A stretch of 48,758 nucleotides of DNA from the NCBI GenBank assembly GCA_002345845.1, contig DDWF01000016.1, forward strand, positions 13,998 through 62,755. Reading direction: 5' to 3'. A model generated the notes under the pieces. It searched no databases. It worked only from the letters and a program-made list of their open reading frames with translations, and was not told the DNA's origin. This DNA is from Betaproteobacteria bacterium UBA2293 (GTDB taxonomy: Bacteria > Pseudomonadota > Gammaproteobacteria > Burkholderiales > Rhodocyclaceae). The translations under genes and the position numbers were made by a program. Numbering within the stretch: the stretch's first letter is position 1; the number at the start of each line of letters is the position of its first letter. Positions 10,550 to 18,968 of this stretch are shown piece by piece.

Positions 10550-11413
10550 TCAGGTATTCCAGATGCGGGGAATCACGGCCGGGCGGCCAATGCCGGCCGG
10601 GCGCAGGATTTTCCACAATTCGGCGAACCACAGCCGGGCCGCCTCGCTGTTGGCGCCGAGATAGCGAGCGACCAGCAGGCCGGGCAGGGCGGTCAGCGCG
10701 TGCGATCCGGCATCGGCTGGGGCGATGGCGCGGCAGGATTCGAGCAGGCCGGCAGCCTGCTGCGGCAATTCGGGAAAAGTGCACAGCAGCGTGCCGCACA
10801 CCGTTGCCCCGGCCCAGCCGGCGGGGCTGTGCAGCATGTCATCGTCGCCGGCGAAGCCGCCGCGCTCGATCCACAGCGGCTGGCCGGTGCGATCGATGCG
10901 GTAGAACAGGTCGAAGCGGCCCTGCATGAAACGCTCGCCGGCGGCGGCCCGGCCCAGGCAGAGGATGTCCCAGCCGATGAAGCGGCTGTCGGCGGCCAGG
11001 GAAACCCGGGTTTCCATGTGTGCCCGGGCGCCGTCGAAAATGATGGTTTCCTGCGGCAGCCATTCCAGCACGGCGCCTTCGCCGACGGTGAAATCAAGGT
11101 GCTGCGCGGCCTCGGCGCCGGCCGAGCGATACCACTTGCCGGCGCCCGGCGTGGTGATCTGCGCATGCGCCCCGGCATCGAGCGTGGCGGCGATGCGCAA
11201 CTGGTCGCCGCCGGCGATGCCGGAGGGCGGGTGCAGCAGGATGGTCTGGCAGACCGACTCGCCTTCCGGGTACAGCGCCTTCTGCACGCGTAGCGGGCCG
11301 GAATGGCGGTTTTCGCGTAGCAGCGTGCCGTCGCCGCGGCGGGCGAAGCCGAGCTGCAGGTTGGCATGCCAGATGGGGGAGGGGGGGGGCGTCAACGGAA
11401 GGCGCGAAGTCAT
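10550..11413 (-). CDS. ureD: Urease accessory protein UreD
   Basis: A 287-aa urease maturation protein that forms the UreD-UreF-UreG complex through which nickel reaches the active site. Family segments: [60 protein letters not shown], and [13 protein letters not shown] chose the ATG at 11413; an in-frame TTG at 11431 would add six residues, and neither has a clear ribosome binding site. Nine consecutive C residues (11381-11389) near codon 10 could cause frame slippage. It is the first urease gene in transcription order, separated from ureA by upp, uraA and the PACE gene. Confidence 0.94.
   Translation of the reverse strand: MTSRLPLTPPPSPIWHANLQLGFARRGDGTLLRENRHSGPLRVQKALYPEGESVCQTILLHPPSGIAGGDQLRIAATLDAGAHAQITTPGAGKWYRSAGAEAAQHLDFTVGEGAVLEWLPQETIIFDGARAHMETRVSLAADSRFIGWDILCLGRAAAGERFMQGRFDLFYRIDRTGQPLWIERGGFAGDDDMLHSPAGWAGATVCGTLLCTFPELPQQAAGLLESCRAIAPADAGSHALTALPGLLVARYLGANSEAARLWFAELWKILRPAGIGRPAVIPRIWNT
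11381..11389. repeat. Nine-base G/C homopolymer near the start of ureD
   Basis: Nine G on the plus strand, read as Pro codons within TPPPSP of UreD. A five-base run of the same base lies just before it (11375-11379). Confidence 0.9.
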
Positions 11414-11474
11414 GGGCCGGATTATGGGCAAAGGCCGGCGGACAGGGAATACGCAGGAATGCGCAGCGACCGTT

Positions 11475-12407
11475 TCAGCCTTCCTTCATGCGCCCTGCCA
11501 GCGCCGCTTCCCAGCCGAGCATGGCCAGCTTGCGCTCGCTGCCCCAGCGGTAGTGGCTGACCTCGCCCGAGTCGCGGATGACCCGGTGGCAGGGAATCAG
11601 GAAGCCGATGGTGTTGGCTGCCAGGGCGCTGCCGACGGCGCGCGCCGCTTTCGGGGCGCCGATGCCGCAAGCCAGTTCGCCGTAAGACAGTACCCGGCCG
11701 GGCGGGCAGCGCAGCAGCGCCTCCCAGACCTTGATCTGGAAATTGGTGCCGCGCAGCAGCAGGTGCAGTGGCGCGGCCGGCGCCGTGGCGGGGAAGACCT
11801 GGGCCAGCAGTTCGGCCGCCTGTGCATCGTCGCGCTGCAGCGTCGCCTGCGGCCACAGGCCGGCCAGTTCCGCCAGCAGCGCCGGCTCGTCACCGGCGCA
11901 GAAGGCGAGATGGCAGATGCCGCGTCCGGTCCAGCCGACCAGCGCCGGGCCGAACGGCGAGGGGGCGAGACCGTGGACGATCTTCAGCCCGGCGCCGCCG
12001 GCCTTGATCTCGCCGGGCGTTAGCGCCTCGCAGCTGATCATCAGGTCGTGCAGCCGGCTGCCGCTGCTCAGGCCGACCCGGTCGGCCACCGTCAGCACGT
12101 CGCCGGCGCGGGCCAGTTCGCGCTTGGCGTGTTCCTTGGTCAGGTACTGCAGAAAGCGCTTGGGCGAGACGCCGGCCCATTCGGAGAACAGCCGCTGCAG
12201 ATGGAAGGGGCTGAGATGCACGGCGGCGGCGAGCTGGTCCAGCGTCGGCTGCTGTGGGGCCGTGGCGCGCAAGTAGGCAATGGCGCGGGCGACGATGGCG
12301 AAATGTCGCGATTGCTCGACCAGGTTCGTGTCGGCAGTGGACGAATCAGGCCACGCGGCCGCAGCGGCAGCGGGCGAAACGGGGTGGCGCAGGTGGGCGG
12401 TGTCCAT
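11475..12407 (-). CDS. AraC-type regulator fused to O6-methylguanine-DNA methyltransferase
   Basis: A 310-aa fusion. Residues about 30-125 form an AraC helix-turn-helix pair (LDQLAAAVHLSPFHLQRLFSEWAGVSPKRFLQ, then VADRVGLSSGSRLHDLMI). The C-terminal part is an alkylguanine transferase with KVWEALLRCPPGRVLSYGELA, the recognition helix AARAVGSALAANTI and the acceptor site PCHRVI, finishing with HYRWGSERKLAMLGWE. The zinc/phosphotriester domain of E. coli Ada is absent, so methyl-phosphotriester sensing by Cys38 is not possible. Start: ATG 12407; an in-frame TTG lies 9 bp upstream. Likely DNA repair with possible self- or target-gene control. It lies 61 nt before ureD on the same strand but is functionally unrelated. 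Confidence 0.92.
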   Translation of the reverse strand: MDTAHLRHPVSPAAAAAAWPDSSTADTNLVEQSRHFAIVARAIAYLRATAPQQPTLDQLAAAVHLSPFHLQRLFSEWAGVSPKRFLQYLTKEHAKRELARAGDVLTVADRVGLSSGSRLHDLMISCEALTPGEIKAGGAGLKIVHGLAPSPFGPALVGWTGRGICHLAFCAGDEPALLAELAGLWPQATLQRDDAQAAELLAQVFPATAPAAPLHLLLRGTNFQIKVWEALLRCPPGRVLSYGELACGIGAPKAARAVGSALAANTIGFLIPCHRVIRDSGEVSHYRWGSERKLAMLGWEAALAGRMKEG

Positions 12408-12513
12408 GGCTGGCAATCGGTCGTGGGGTTGCCCTCAGTGTCGTCCGCTGAGCCGGGGTCGGCAACCCGATTCTTGCGCAGCGGGGCCGGCGGCGGGCGC
12501 CGGCCCGCTGGCA

Positions 12514-13488
12514 TCAGAGGCGGTTGCCGCGCACCATGGCCATGATCTGGCCGGCGTCGAGGCTGCTCGCCTTCTCCTGGATCTGCGGCAGGTACTGGCT
12601 CTGCATCTGCTTGGCCGGGCCGAGCAATCCCTGGAAGGTTTCCTGCAGCAGTTGCGTGCTCATCTGCCGGCCGCCGGCGTAGTAGCGCCGGGCTACCTGG
12701 CCGAGGGCGTAGGTGGTGGCGAACGAGAAGGCGACGCCGGTGGCGGCGCGGCCGAGTCCGCCCACCGTCTTGCCGGCGACTTTGCCGAGCAGGCCGCCGA
12801 GCAGCTTGCGGCCGAACTGTTCGAGATATTGCGAGGTCAGGCCGACGCCAACGGTGGCCAGGAATTCCTTGATGTGGCCCTGGTCGAGTTCGTTGCCGTA
12901 AGCCTTGCCGATGCGATAGACCATCTTGATCTGCAGCGGAATGATCGCCACCGACGCCCAGGACTGCGGCAGCAGTTCCAGCGCGCCGTTGAGGATGGAA
13001 TAGTTGAGGATCGATTTGTCCAGTTCCGTCTCGCTGACCGACGGCTGGGCTGCTACCGGGGTCGCCGGGGTGGCGGTCGGAGCGGCCGCCGCGGCGGGGC
13101 GGGCCGGAATGAAGGCGGCGGCATCGGCCAGTTCGTCGGCCTGACGCTCGAAAGCGCTGCTCTCGCTATCGCCAGCCAGCGCCAGCAGGGTCTTCAGCTC
13201 GGCCAGGAAGCGCCGCTCGCCATCGCCCTGCACGCCGTCGGCATCGCAGACGCAAACCGCCATTTCATAGGCGAACTGGCGCTGGCCGAGATCGCCGAGG
13301 GCCTGCGTCGCATCGCTCAGCTTGACCCGGCGCAGCAGCACGTCCTGGTATAGGCGCGGCAGATCCGGCGCCTCGGCACCCAGCGTTTCGGCAAAGCGGC
13401 GGATGTGTTCGCGCTCGCGGTCGTCGTTGGCGCCGTCGGCAAAGGCGGCGAACAGGCTGATGGTCAGAATGGCGTTTTCCGGATTCAT
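12514..13488 (-). CDS. TerB-like/DUF697-like protein, function unknown
   Basis: A 324-aa protein. Residues 1-120 look like a TerB-type helical domain with paired acidic segments (ADGANDDRERE; CDADGVQGDGERRFLAEL). A Pro/Ala-rich linker follows (about 125-165). From about 175 there is a DUF697-like region with hydrophobic, Gly-rich helices (LQIKMVYRIGKAYG, then ATVGVGLTSQYLEQFGRKLLGGLLGKVAGKT). TerB domains are linked to tellurite and membrane stress; DUF697 is found in YcjF-type membrane-associated proteins. Start ATG with an AAGGAG ribosome binding site. Flanked by unrelated genes in the same direction. Confidence 0.72.
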   Translation of the reverse strand: MNPENAILTISLFAAFADGANDDREREHIRRFAETLGAEAPDLPRLYQDVLLRRVKLSDATQALGDLGQRQFAYEMAVCVCDADGVQGDGERRFLAELKTLLALAGDSESSAFERQADELADAAAFIPARPAAAAAPTATPATPVAAQPSVSETELDKSILNYSILNGALELLPQSWASVAIIPLQIKMVYRIGKAYGNELDQGHIKEFLATVGVGLTSQYLEQFGRKLLGGLLGKVAGKTVGGLGRAATGVAFSFATTYALGQVARRYYAGGRQMSTQLLQETFQGLLGPAKQMQSQYLPQIQEKASSLDAGQIMAMVRGNRL

Positions 13489-13555
13489 GGATTCTCCTTG
13501 AGGGGGCGGTTTGACGGCTATGCCCGGGGAAAGTTTCAGCCAGCGGGCGAAGCGG

Positions 13556-14395
13556 CTACTGGCGGATTTCCCGTGTGTTGTCCGGCGCCGGGAATTCGCC
13601 GCTGCTGCGGAAGGGATTGATGTCCAGTCCGCCGCGCCGCGTGTAGCGGGCGTACACCGCCAGCGCCGCCGGCGCGCACTGGCGGCTGATGTCGCAGAAG
13701 ATGCGCTCGACGCACTGCTCGTGGAACTCGTTGTGCTCGCGGAAGGAGACGATGTAGCGGAGCAGCCCGGCGCGGTCGAGCGGCCGGCCGCGATAGCGGA
13801 TCACCACCATCGCCCAGTCCGGCTGGCCGGTGACCAGGCAGTTGGATTTCAGCAGATGCGAGTACAGCGTTTCCTCGACTTCGCCGCCGGCCACCGTGGC
13901 CAGCAGCTCCGGCGCCGGCTGGTAGCGGTCACAGGCAATGTCCTGGTCGTCAAGCAGCACGCCCTCGGGATAGCCAACTGCCGCCGGCGGCCGCCCGGTC
14001 AGCAGCGCGATCTGCACACCCACCGGCGCCCCGGCCGCCGCCGACAGATCGCCGACCAGCGTCGCCTCGACCGCTGCCGCATCGGCAAAGCGCGTCTGGT
14101 TGAAAGAATTGAGGTACAGCTTCAGCGACTTGGACTCGACCAGATTCGGGCTATCCGCCGGCACGCGGAAAGTGGCCACCGCCACCTGCGGCTTGCCCTT
14201 GGTGTTTAGCCAAGACAGCTCATAGGCATTCCACAAATCCTCGCCGACGAATGGCAGGGCGTCGCCGGTGATGCCGAGTTCATCGCGTTTCAACTGGCGC
14301 GGAATCGGATAAAGCAGCTCCGGCGCGTAAGTGGCCCGGTACTCGGTCGGCTTGCCGAGCGGGGAGAGGATGTTGGGGTCGGTGGGCGGGGTCAT
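13556..14395 (-). CDS. queF: NADPH-dependent preQ0 reductase
   Basis: A 279-aa long-form (YqfG/QueF type II) reductase that converts 7-cyano-7-deazaguanine to preQ1 in queuosine synthesis. Visible: the NADPH/substrate segment [17 protein letters not shown], the catalytic cysteine in [14 protein letters not shown], and the substrate-binding [16 protein letters not shown] and [14 protein letters not shown]. Length and the ATG start match the family. It stands alone, divergent from the PEP-CTERM gene with a 263-nt gap. Confidence 0.97.
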   Translation of the reverse strand: MTPPTDPNILSPLGKPTEYRATYAPELLYPIPRQLKRDELGITGDALPFVGEDLWNAYELSWLNTKGKPQVAVATFRVPADSPNLVESKSLKLYLNSFNQTRFADAAAVEATLVGDLSAAAGAPVGVQIALLTGRPPAAVGYPEGVLLDDQDIACDRYQPAPELLATVAGGEVEETLYSHLLKSNCLVTGQPDWAMVVIRYRGRPLDRAGLLRYIVSFREHNEFHEQCVERIFCDISRQCAPAALAVYARYTRRGGLDINPFRSSGEFPAPDNTREIRQ

Positions 14396-14567
14396 GGAGC
14401 CATTTTAACGGAAGCTGTGCGCCCGACCCGGAGCGCTGCTCGGCGACTTGGGCTGGCACCCTCGGGGGCGGCGAAAGTGTCGAAATATTTTACAGCGGGC
14501 AGCCAGGGCCAGATGTTTGTTTGGTTGGAAGTTTATAACTAGCTGTATTTATGTGGTTTTAAAAAAT

Positions 14568-14583
14568 TGGCACGCGTGATGCT
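14568..14583 (+). promoter_or_regulatory. Sigma-54 (-24/-12) promoter of the PEP-CTERM gene
   Basis: TGGCACG-CGTG-ATGCT matches the RpoN consensus TGGCACG-N4-TTGCW at all seven -24 bases, the invariant GC of the -12 element and the flanking bases, with one mismatch. Transcription would begin near 14595, leaving a leader of about 64 nt. PEP-CTERM genes in related bacteria are controlled by the PrsK/PrsR/RpoN system, which supports the call. Confidence 0.85.
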
Positions 14584-14658
14584 TGAATGGTGTCAGCCAA
14601 ACCATCGGAGTTCCTGGCCTTTGAACATCCGCCCCTCCATCGACATCAGGAGAAAAAA

Positions 14659-15345
14659 ATGAATAAACGTTTCGGCACCACCCTGGCAGCACTGGCCTTT
14701 TTCGTGGCGGGCTCAGCCCAAGCTGCGGTGACCTATGTTGAAGACAATACGATTACCAACGACATTCCTTCCTTGACCGGCTTCGCAACAAACGGCGCCA
14801 TGATGGATGGTATGTCGATCACCGCCACCTTCTCTAATCAATTCAGCCAAACCTTGTCATGGGGTGACACCGGCGCGACGTCTGGTGGCGTGTTCGGGAC
14901 AGGCTGGTCCCTTAGCCAGAGTGGAGACACTTTTGGTGGCCTTTGGTCCTTTGCCTTTACCGGATCGAGCAGCGGCCTGATCCTGAATCAGCTGGTCTTA
15001 CGAGGCGCCCCCGGCCTGACGGTGTTTGACCGTACGTTTGGAGGCGCGTCCGGCACTCCGGGTTCTGCCCTCGGGATGGATTTCGCGTTTTCCGGATCCG
15101 ATCCCACGGCGACGGCAACCTACTCTGAGGCAGTGGCCCTCGCTGGAGACGCTGCGGTAGGTGATCTGTGGCATACCCTGACCATCGATTTCGATGGCGG
15201 TATTCGCACCGATTTCATGTTTGTCCAGGATACCGATAACGATAGCCGTTTCAACAACCGCGTGCCCGAACCCGGCGTGCTGAGCCTGCTTGGTCTGGCC
15301 TTGGCGGGCTTGGCTTTCTCTTCCCGCAAGCGCCGGAGTGCCTGA
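14659..15345 (+). CDS. PEP-CTERM sorted surface/exopolysaccharide-associated protein
   Basis: A 228-aa exported protein. Signal peptide 1-22 (cleavage near AQA-A), a Gly/Ser/Thr-rich beta-type body with few charges and no cysteine, then the sorting signal VPEPGVLSLLGLALAGLAFSSRKRRSA: VPEP motif, hydrophobic helix and basic tail. Such proteins are cleaved by exosortase (EpsH/XrtA) and associated with extracellular polysaccharide in floc or biofilm formation (family knowledge). The ATG has an AGGAGA ribosome binding site at 14648-14653. It is a single-gene unit with a sigma-54 promoter and a strong terminator. No exosortase gene is in the window. Confidence 0.94.
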   Translation: MNKRFGTTLAALAFFVAGSAQAAVTYVEDNTITNDIPSLTGFATNGAMMDGMSITATFSNQFSQTLSWGDTGATSGGVFGTGWSLSQSGDTFGGLWSFAFTGSSSGLILNQLVLRGAPGLTVFDRTFGGASGTPGSALGMDFAFSGSDPTATATYSEAVALAGDAAVGDLWHTLTIDFDGGIRTDFMFVQDTDNDSRFNNRVPEPGVLSLLGLALAGLAFSSRKRRSA

Positions 15346-15396
15346 TCGGCAAAAGAGACGATTGTCGCGGTTTCGATTCTCTGAAACCTGATGTAG

Positions 15397-15426
15397 AACG
15401 GGGCCACAAGGCCCCGTTTCATTTCG
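15397..15426 (+). terminator. Rho-independent terminator after the PEP-CTERM gene
   Basis: AACGGGGCC (15397-15405), loop ACAA, GGCCCCGTT (15410-15418): a perfect 9-bp stem followed by a short T-rich stretch (TCATTTC). It lies 52 nt after the stop codon. The T-tract is weak, but the stem is strong. Confidence 0.7.
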
Positions 15427-15477
15427 TATCCGACCGAAGTCGGTACGCCGCAGGGCATTGACCCCGGCGTCGTTTGC

Positions 15478-16158
15478 TTACAGCTTCTTCAGGCTGCTTT
15501 TCGCTGTGCGCTTAGTGGGCTGCCCCTCGCTCCCGGCGGAGCGGGCCGGCGCCGGCTTGGCTGGGGCTGCGTGATCTAGCCAGATCAGCGCGTCGATGTA
15601 GGACATGAAACCGTGCAGATAGTCCGGCGCCATGTCGCGCATGACTTGCAGACTGCGCAGGACGAGGTGCTGGGAATTCATCGGGCCGGCGTTTTCCGGG
15701 GCCTGAGCCAGCGTTTGCGTGAGTTGCTGCTCGGTGCTGAGCTTTGACCACTCCTCGCGGAAGTAGGCGACGGACTTGAGTTCCGGGGTTTGCCGGCTGC
15801 TGCCCGTGGATGAATCTTTCGCTTTGGGTCGGAAATCCTCTTGCGGGATAGCAGCCGCGTTGGCTGGTTGCTGATCGTGGGCGTGCTGGCTGATGTAGGC
15901 GAGCAGCTCGGCGAGCGGGCTGGCGCTGCTGGTCGGGGCGATTGTGTTCGGCGCCGGGGCCGGGCGGCTGGCGAGTTCGTCGGCGGCGGCGTTGATCCTG
16001 GCGTACAGCGACTGGCGGATGGTTTCCGGTTGTGTGGCGGCGCGGCGGGCCAGGGCGTCGAGGTAGGCCAAGCGGATGGGGTCGCGTTCGGCGGCGCCGC
16101 CGCTGCGCAGGGCGTCGAGGCGGGCCTGGATGTCATCCATCGCGGCTGCTTCAGCCAT
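15478..16158 (-). CDS. DUF2894-like protein of the MotAB/ZorAB-like cassette
   Basis: A 226-aa soluble protein, last gene of a four-gene unit. The start ATG at 16158 overlaps the stop of the MotB-like gene by 8 bp; the frame is open further upstream but that part is an antisense-type shadow. Residues 1-60 are helical (MDDIQARLDALR...), followed by a Pro/Ala-rich linker. The C-terminal block VAYFREEWSKLSTEQQLTQTLAQAPENAGPMNSQHLVLRSLQVMRDMAPDYLHGFMSYIDALIWLD is the conserved part and fits DUF2894. The tail is basic (KRTAKSSLKKL). Function is unknown; coupling to the motor genes suggests it works with them. Confidence 0.78.
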   Translation of the reverse strand: MAEAAAMDDIQARLDALRSGGAAERDPIRLAYLDALARRAATQPETIRQSLYARINAAADELASRPAPAPNTIAPTSSASPLAELLAYISQHAHDQQPANAAAIPQEDFRPKAKDSSTGSSRQTPELKSVAYFREEWSKLSTEQQLTQTLAQAPENAGPMNSQHLVLRSLQVMRDMAPDYLHGFMSYIDALIWLDHAAPAKPAPARSAGSEGQPTKRTAKSSLKKL

Positions 16159-16795
16159 TGGCTTCCTTGCCGCTGGTGCGGGATTTGGGTACCGGCGCCA
16201 TCTCGACGCGGCGGTTGCGGGCGCGGCCGTCGGCGTCGCTGTTGTCGGCCACCGGCTGTTGCGCACCGAAGGCGGCGGCGAAGATGGACGACGAGGGCAC
16301 GCCATCCTCGATCAGCGTGCGCGTGACAGTCAAGGCGCGCTGGGCGGAGAGTTCCCAGTTGTCGGCGAACTGGCGGTTGCTGCCGCGTACCGGCATGTCG
16401 TCGGTGAAGCCGCTGACCATCAGCATCTGTTCGCTGGCGCCGAGGTAGGCGGCGATCGGCTGCGACAGGCTCTTCAGCAGTTGCTTGCCTTCCGGCTGCA
16501 GTTGGTCTGAATTGAGCGCGAACAGCACGTTGCCGCTGATGCCGATCTTGCCGTTGTTCAGCGTCACACGGCCGGAAGCCAGCGGGCCGGCCAGCGCCTT
16601 TTCCAGCGCTTCGCGCCGTTGCTCTTCCTGCTGCCGCTTCTGGATTTCGGCTTCCAGGCTGGTGACGAGTTCGAGCTGCACACCGAGCACGCCGACCAGA
16701 ATGAGCACGAAGGCACCAAGCAGGCCGGCCATCAGGTCGCCAAAGACGGCCCAAACTGGCGTGCTGTGGTCGACGCTGGCGTCAATGTTGTCCAT
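16151..16795 (-). CDS. MotB/ZorB-like OmpA-domain protein
   Basis: A 214-aa inner-membrane protein with one N-terminal membrane helix (about 14-40: VWAVFGDLMAGLLGAFVLILVGVLGVQ). D20 sits in the position of the proton-carrying Asp of MotB and ZorB. A short coiled coil (44-70) follows, then an OmpA peptidoglycan-binding domain with GFTDDMP, the NWELSAQRA helix and the GRARNRRVEM end. It starts 1 bp after the DUF802 gene ends. By analogy it would be the stator anchor of a proton-driven complex formed with the upstream MotA-like protein. No flagellar gene is nearby. Confidence 0.88.
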   Translation of the reverse strand: MDNIDASVDHSTPVWAVFGDLMAGLLGAFVLILVGVLGVQLELVTSLEAEIQKRQQEEQRREALEKALAGPLASGRVTLNNGKIGISGNVLFALNSDQLQPEGKQLLKSLSQPIAAYLGASEQMLMVSGFTDDMPVRGSNRQFADNWELSAQRALTVTRTLIEDGVPSSSIFAAAFGAQQPVADNSDADGRARNRRVEMAPVPKSRTSGKEANG

Positions 16796-16796
16796 G

Positions 16797-18968
16797 TCAG
16801 GCCTCGCTACCCACCACGCGCTGCAGCTCGTCGACCATCTTCTTCTGCGACAGGATGCTGAGGTCGATGATCTCGCGCGCCTGGGCGACGTAGTAGGCCA
16901 GCTGCTCGTCGCTGCGCGTCAGCGACTTGGACAGCCCGCCTTCGATGCGTTGCAGCGCGGTCATCATCTTGTCGTTCGATTCGGCGAAGAGCTTGACCGA
17001 GGTGCCGAAAGCCTCGCCCAGGCTGGCCACTTCCAGTGCACCGCCGGTGATGCTGGTGCCAATCTCAACGAGCTTGCCGGCTTCGCTTTCGACCTTGGCG
17101 GCGAACTGGCTGCCAGCGCGTTCGAGCAGCTCGGCCGACGAGGCGACGAGCGCGTCGATGGCGCTGCGCTGCTCGGTCGAGGCGTGGTTGATGGCATCGA
17201 GCAGGGCGCCCAGCGTTTCCATGATGCGGCTACGTTCTTCGAGCAGGCTGTTGTCGCGGGCCATGCTCGCCGACAGTTCGTGGCGCAGCTGGCCGATCAC
17301 CTCGGCCGCCGCCTTGGGCGCCTCAGCGGCGGTCTGCATCAGGCGGGTGACTTCGGCGATGGTCGTTTCGGCCTGCTGTTGGTGGGCGGCGATGAGATCG
17401 CGGGCGGTGGCGCCGAGCGTGCCGGTGATCTGCTCCTGCTGCGCCAGCGTCGCCTGGCCGGCCTGTTGCCATTGCGCTTCCAGCTTGCCGGCCATCGCCG
17501 TCAGGGCATCGGTGAAGCTGGCCTGGCGGGTCTGTTCGCTGGCGGCCCATTCAGCCTGCCAGCCAGCCTGGGTGGTGCGCATGTCGGCGAGCAGCGCCGC
17601 CTGCTGCGCCTGTGTGGCGCGTGCAAAGGCGGCGTGGCTGGCATCGATGGACGTGAGCAGTGCCTGGGTGCGTTCGCCGAAGGTGTCGGCGACCTGGCTG
17701 ACGGCCTGATCGAGGCGCGCGGTGACGCCATCGAACTGGCTGGCCAGCGTGGCGGCCAGTTGCTGCTGGCTGGCGGCGGTGGTTTCGGCCAGGGCCGCCT
17801 GCTGCTGCGCGGCGTCGGCCTGCAGTCGGGCCTGGGTGGCTTCGACCGAGGCGAGCAGCGCGGCGGAACGTTGTTCAAAGGTGTCGGCATAGGCCGTCAG
17901 CGCGCCTTGCAGTTGTTGCTGCTGGCTGTCGGTGGCGGTTTCGTGGCGGCTCAGCGCCTGCGTCCAGGTGTCGCTGACGGTGGTCACGGTCTGCGCGAAC
18001 TGGCCGGTAATGCCGGCCAGCTGCGTTTCGACGGTGCCGAACAGCTTGTCATGCAGGCCGCGCGTTTCCTCGGCGATGCTCGCCATGGTGGCAGTGACGA
18101 CGGGTTGGATGGTCTCGGCGGCGACCGTCGCACTGTCCTTCAGGCTGGCCTTCAGCGATTGGTCGACGGACTGGGCAAGACCGCTGTACAGGCCCTTGGC
18201 TTCGTCGTGGAAGCGCTGCTGGCCAGCCAGCAACTGTTCGCCGAGCTGGCGATTGTGTTCGGCCATCTGGCGCATCATCGCATCGAGCTTGCCGACCAGT
18301 TCGGGTAGCGCCTGGGCCTGGACCTGCAGGGCCTTGAAGGTTTCCTGGCGCTGGTAGGTGAGCGAGAAGTCGCGCAGCACGCCGGCGATCCGGCTGTCGA
18401 GCAACTGGCCGACCTGCAGGCGCTCGCGCCGGCACAGCGCCGAGATCAGGCCGAGCATGGCCGAGGTGGCGACGCCGGCGACCGAGGTGCCGAAGGCGAC
18501 GCCGAGGCCCTTGACCGGCGCCGCCAGCGCGGCGCGGATGGTCTGCAGGTCGGTGGTGCTTTCCAGCGCCAGCACGGCGCCGTTCAGCGTCACGACCATG
18601 CCGAGGAAGGTGCCGAGCATGCCGAGCAGCACCAGCAGGCCGACCAGATAGGGCGTGATGCCCGGGCCGGGCAGGGCGACGCGTTCGCCTTCGATGCGCA
18701 GGCGCACGGCATTCCGCAGCGCCGCCGGCACCTGTTGCAGCCATTCGCCGAGATGGCCGATGTCGTCCGGGATGTTGCGCAGTGCCTGGGCCAGCGCTGC
18801 CGTGTTGTCATGGAAACGCCGCATTTCCAGGGCGCCAGCGACATAAACCCCAGCGATGATGCAGGAGACGGAGAAGGCCAGCGTGTGGCCGTCGAGGTAG
18901 CCGATAGCGACCCAGACGACGGCCAGCAGGCCGAGGATGAAGGCGAAGAGACTGAGATTACGGTTCAT
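16797..18968 (-). CDS. DUF802-type MotA/ZorA-like channel protein with long helical tail
   Basis: A 723-aa protein. Two N-terminal membrane helices (5-23 and 31-50), then a MotA/TolQ/ExbB-like core with two more helices: PYLVGLLVLLGMLGTFLGMVVTL (about 106-128) and VKGLGVAFGTSVAGVATSAMLGLISAL (about 152-178). The remaining roughly 540 residues are almost entirely Ala/Gln/Thr-rich helix, including repeated segments ending in ADTFEQRSAALLASVEATQ and ADTFGERTQALLTSIDASH, which fit the repeated DUF802 unit. A pore plus a very long cytoplasmic tail is the plan of ZorA in Zorya. Its ATG overlaps the DUF3348 stop by 11 bp. Confidence 0.85.
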   Translation of the reverse strand: MNRNLSLFAFILGLLAVVWVAIGYLDGHTLAFSVSCIIAGVYVAGALEMRRFHDNTAALAQALRNIPDDIGHLGEWLQQVPAALRNAVRLRIEGERVALPGPGITPYLVGLLVLLGMLGTFLGMVVTLNGAVLALESTTDLQTIRAALAAPVKGLGVAFGTSVAGVATSAMLGLISALCRRERLQVGQLLDSRIAGVLRDFSLTYQRQETFKALQVQAQALPELVGKLDAMMRQMAEHNRQLGEQLLAGQQRFHDEAKGLYSGLAQSVDQSLKASLKDSATVAAETIQPVVTATMASIAEETRGLHDKLFGTVETQLAGITGQFAQTVTTVSDTWTQALSRHETATDSQQQQLQGALTAYADTFEQRSAALLASVEATQARLQADAAQQQAALAETTAASQQQLAATLASQFDGVTARLDQAVSQVADTFGERTQALLTSIDASHAAFARATQAQQAALLADMRTTQAGWQAEWAASEQTRQASFTDALTAMAGKLEAQWQQAGQATLAQQEQITGTLGATARDLIAAHQQQAETTIAEVTRLMQTAAEAPKAAAEVIGQLRHELSASMARDNSLLEERSRIMETLGALLDAINHASTEQRSAIDALVASSAELLERAGSQFAAKVESEAGKLVEIGTSITGGALEVASLGEAFGTSVKLFAESNDKMMTALQRIEGGLSKSLTRSDEQLAYYVAQAREIIDLSILSQKKMVDELQRVVGSEA

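Noticed and set aside
16485..18308. 607-codon plus-strand ORF
   Set aside because: Antisense to the DUF802 gene. Its Gly/Arg/Leu-rich composition mirrors the Ala/Gln-rich helix on the other strand, and it has no recognisable domain.
16151..18968. Flagellar stator motAB
   Set aside because: The MotA-like protein is over twice the usual size with a long helical tail, and no flagellar or chemotaxis genes are near.
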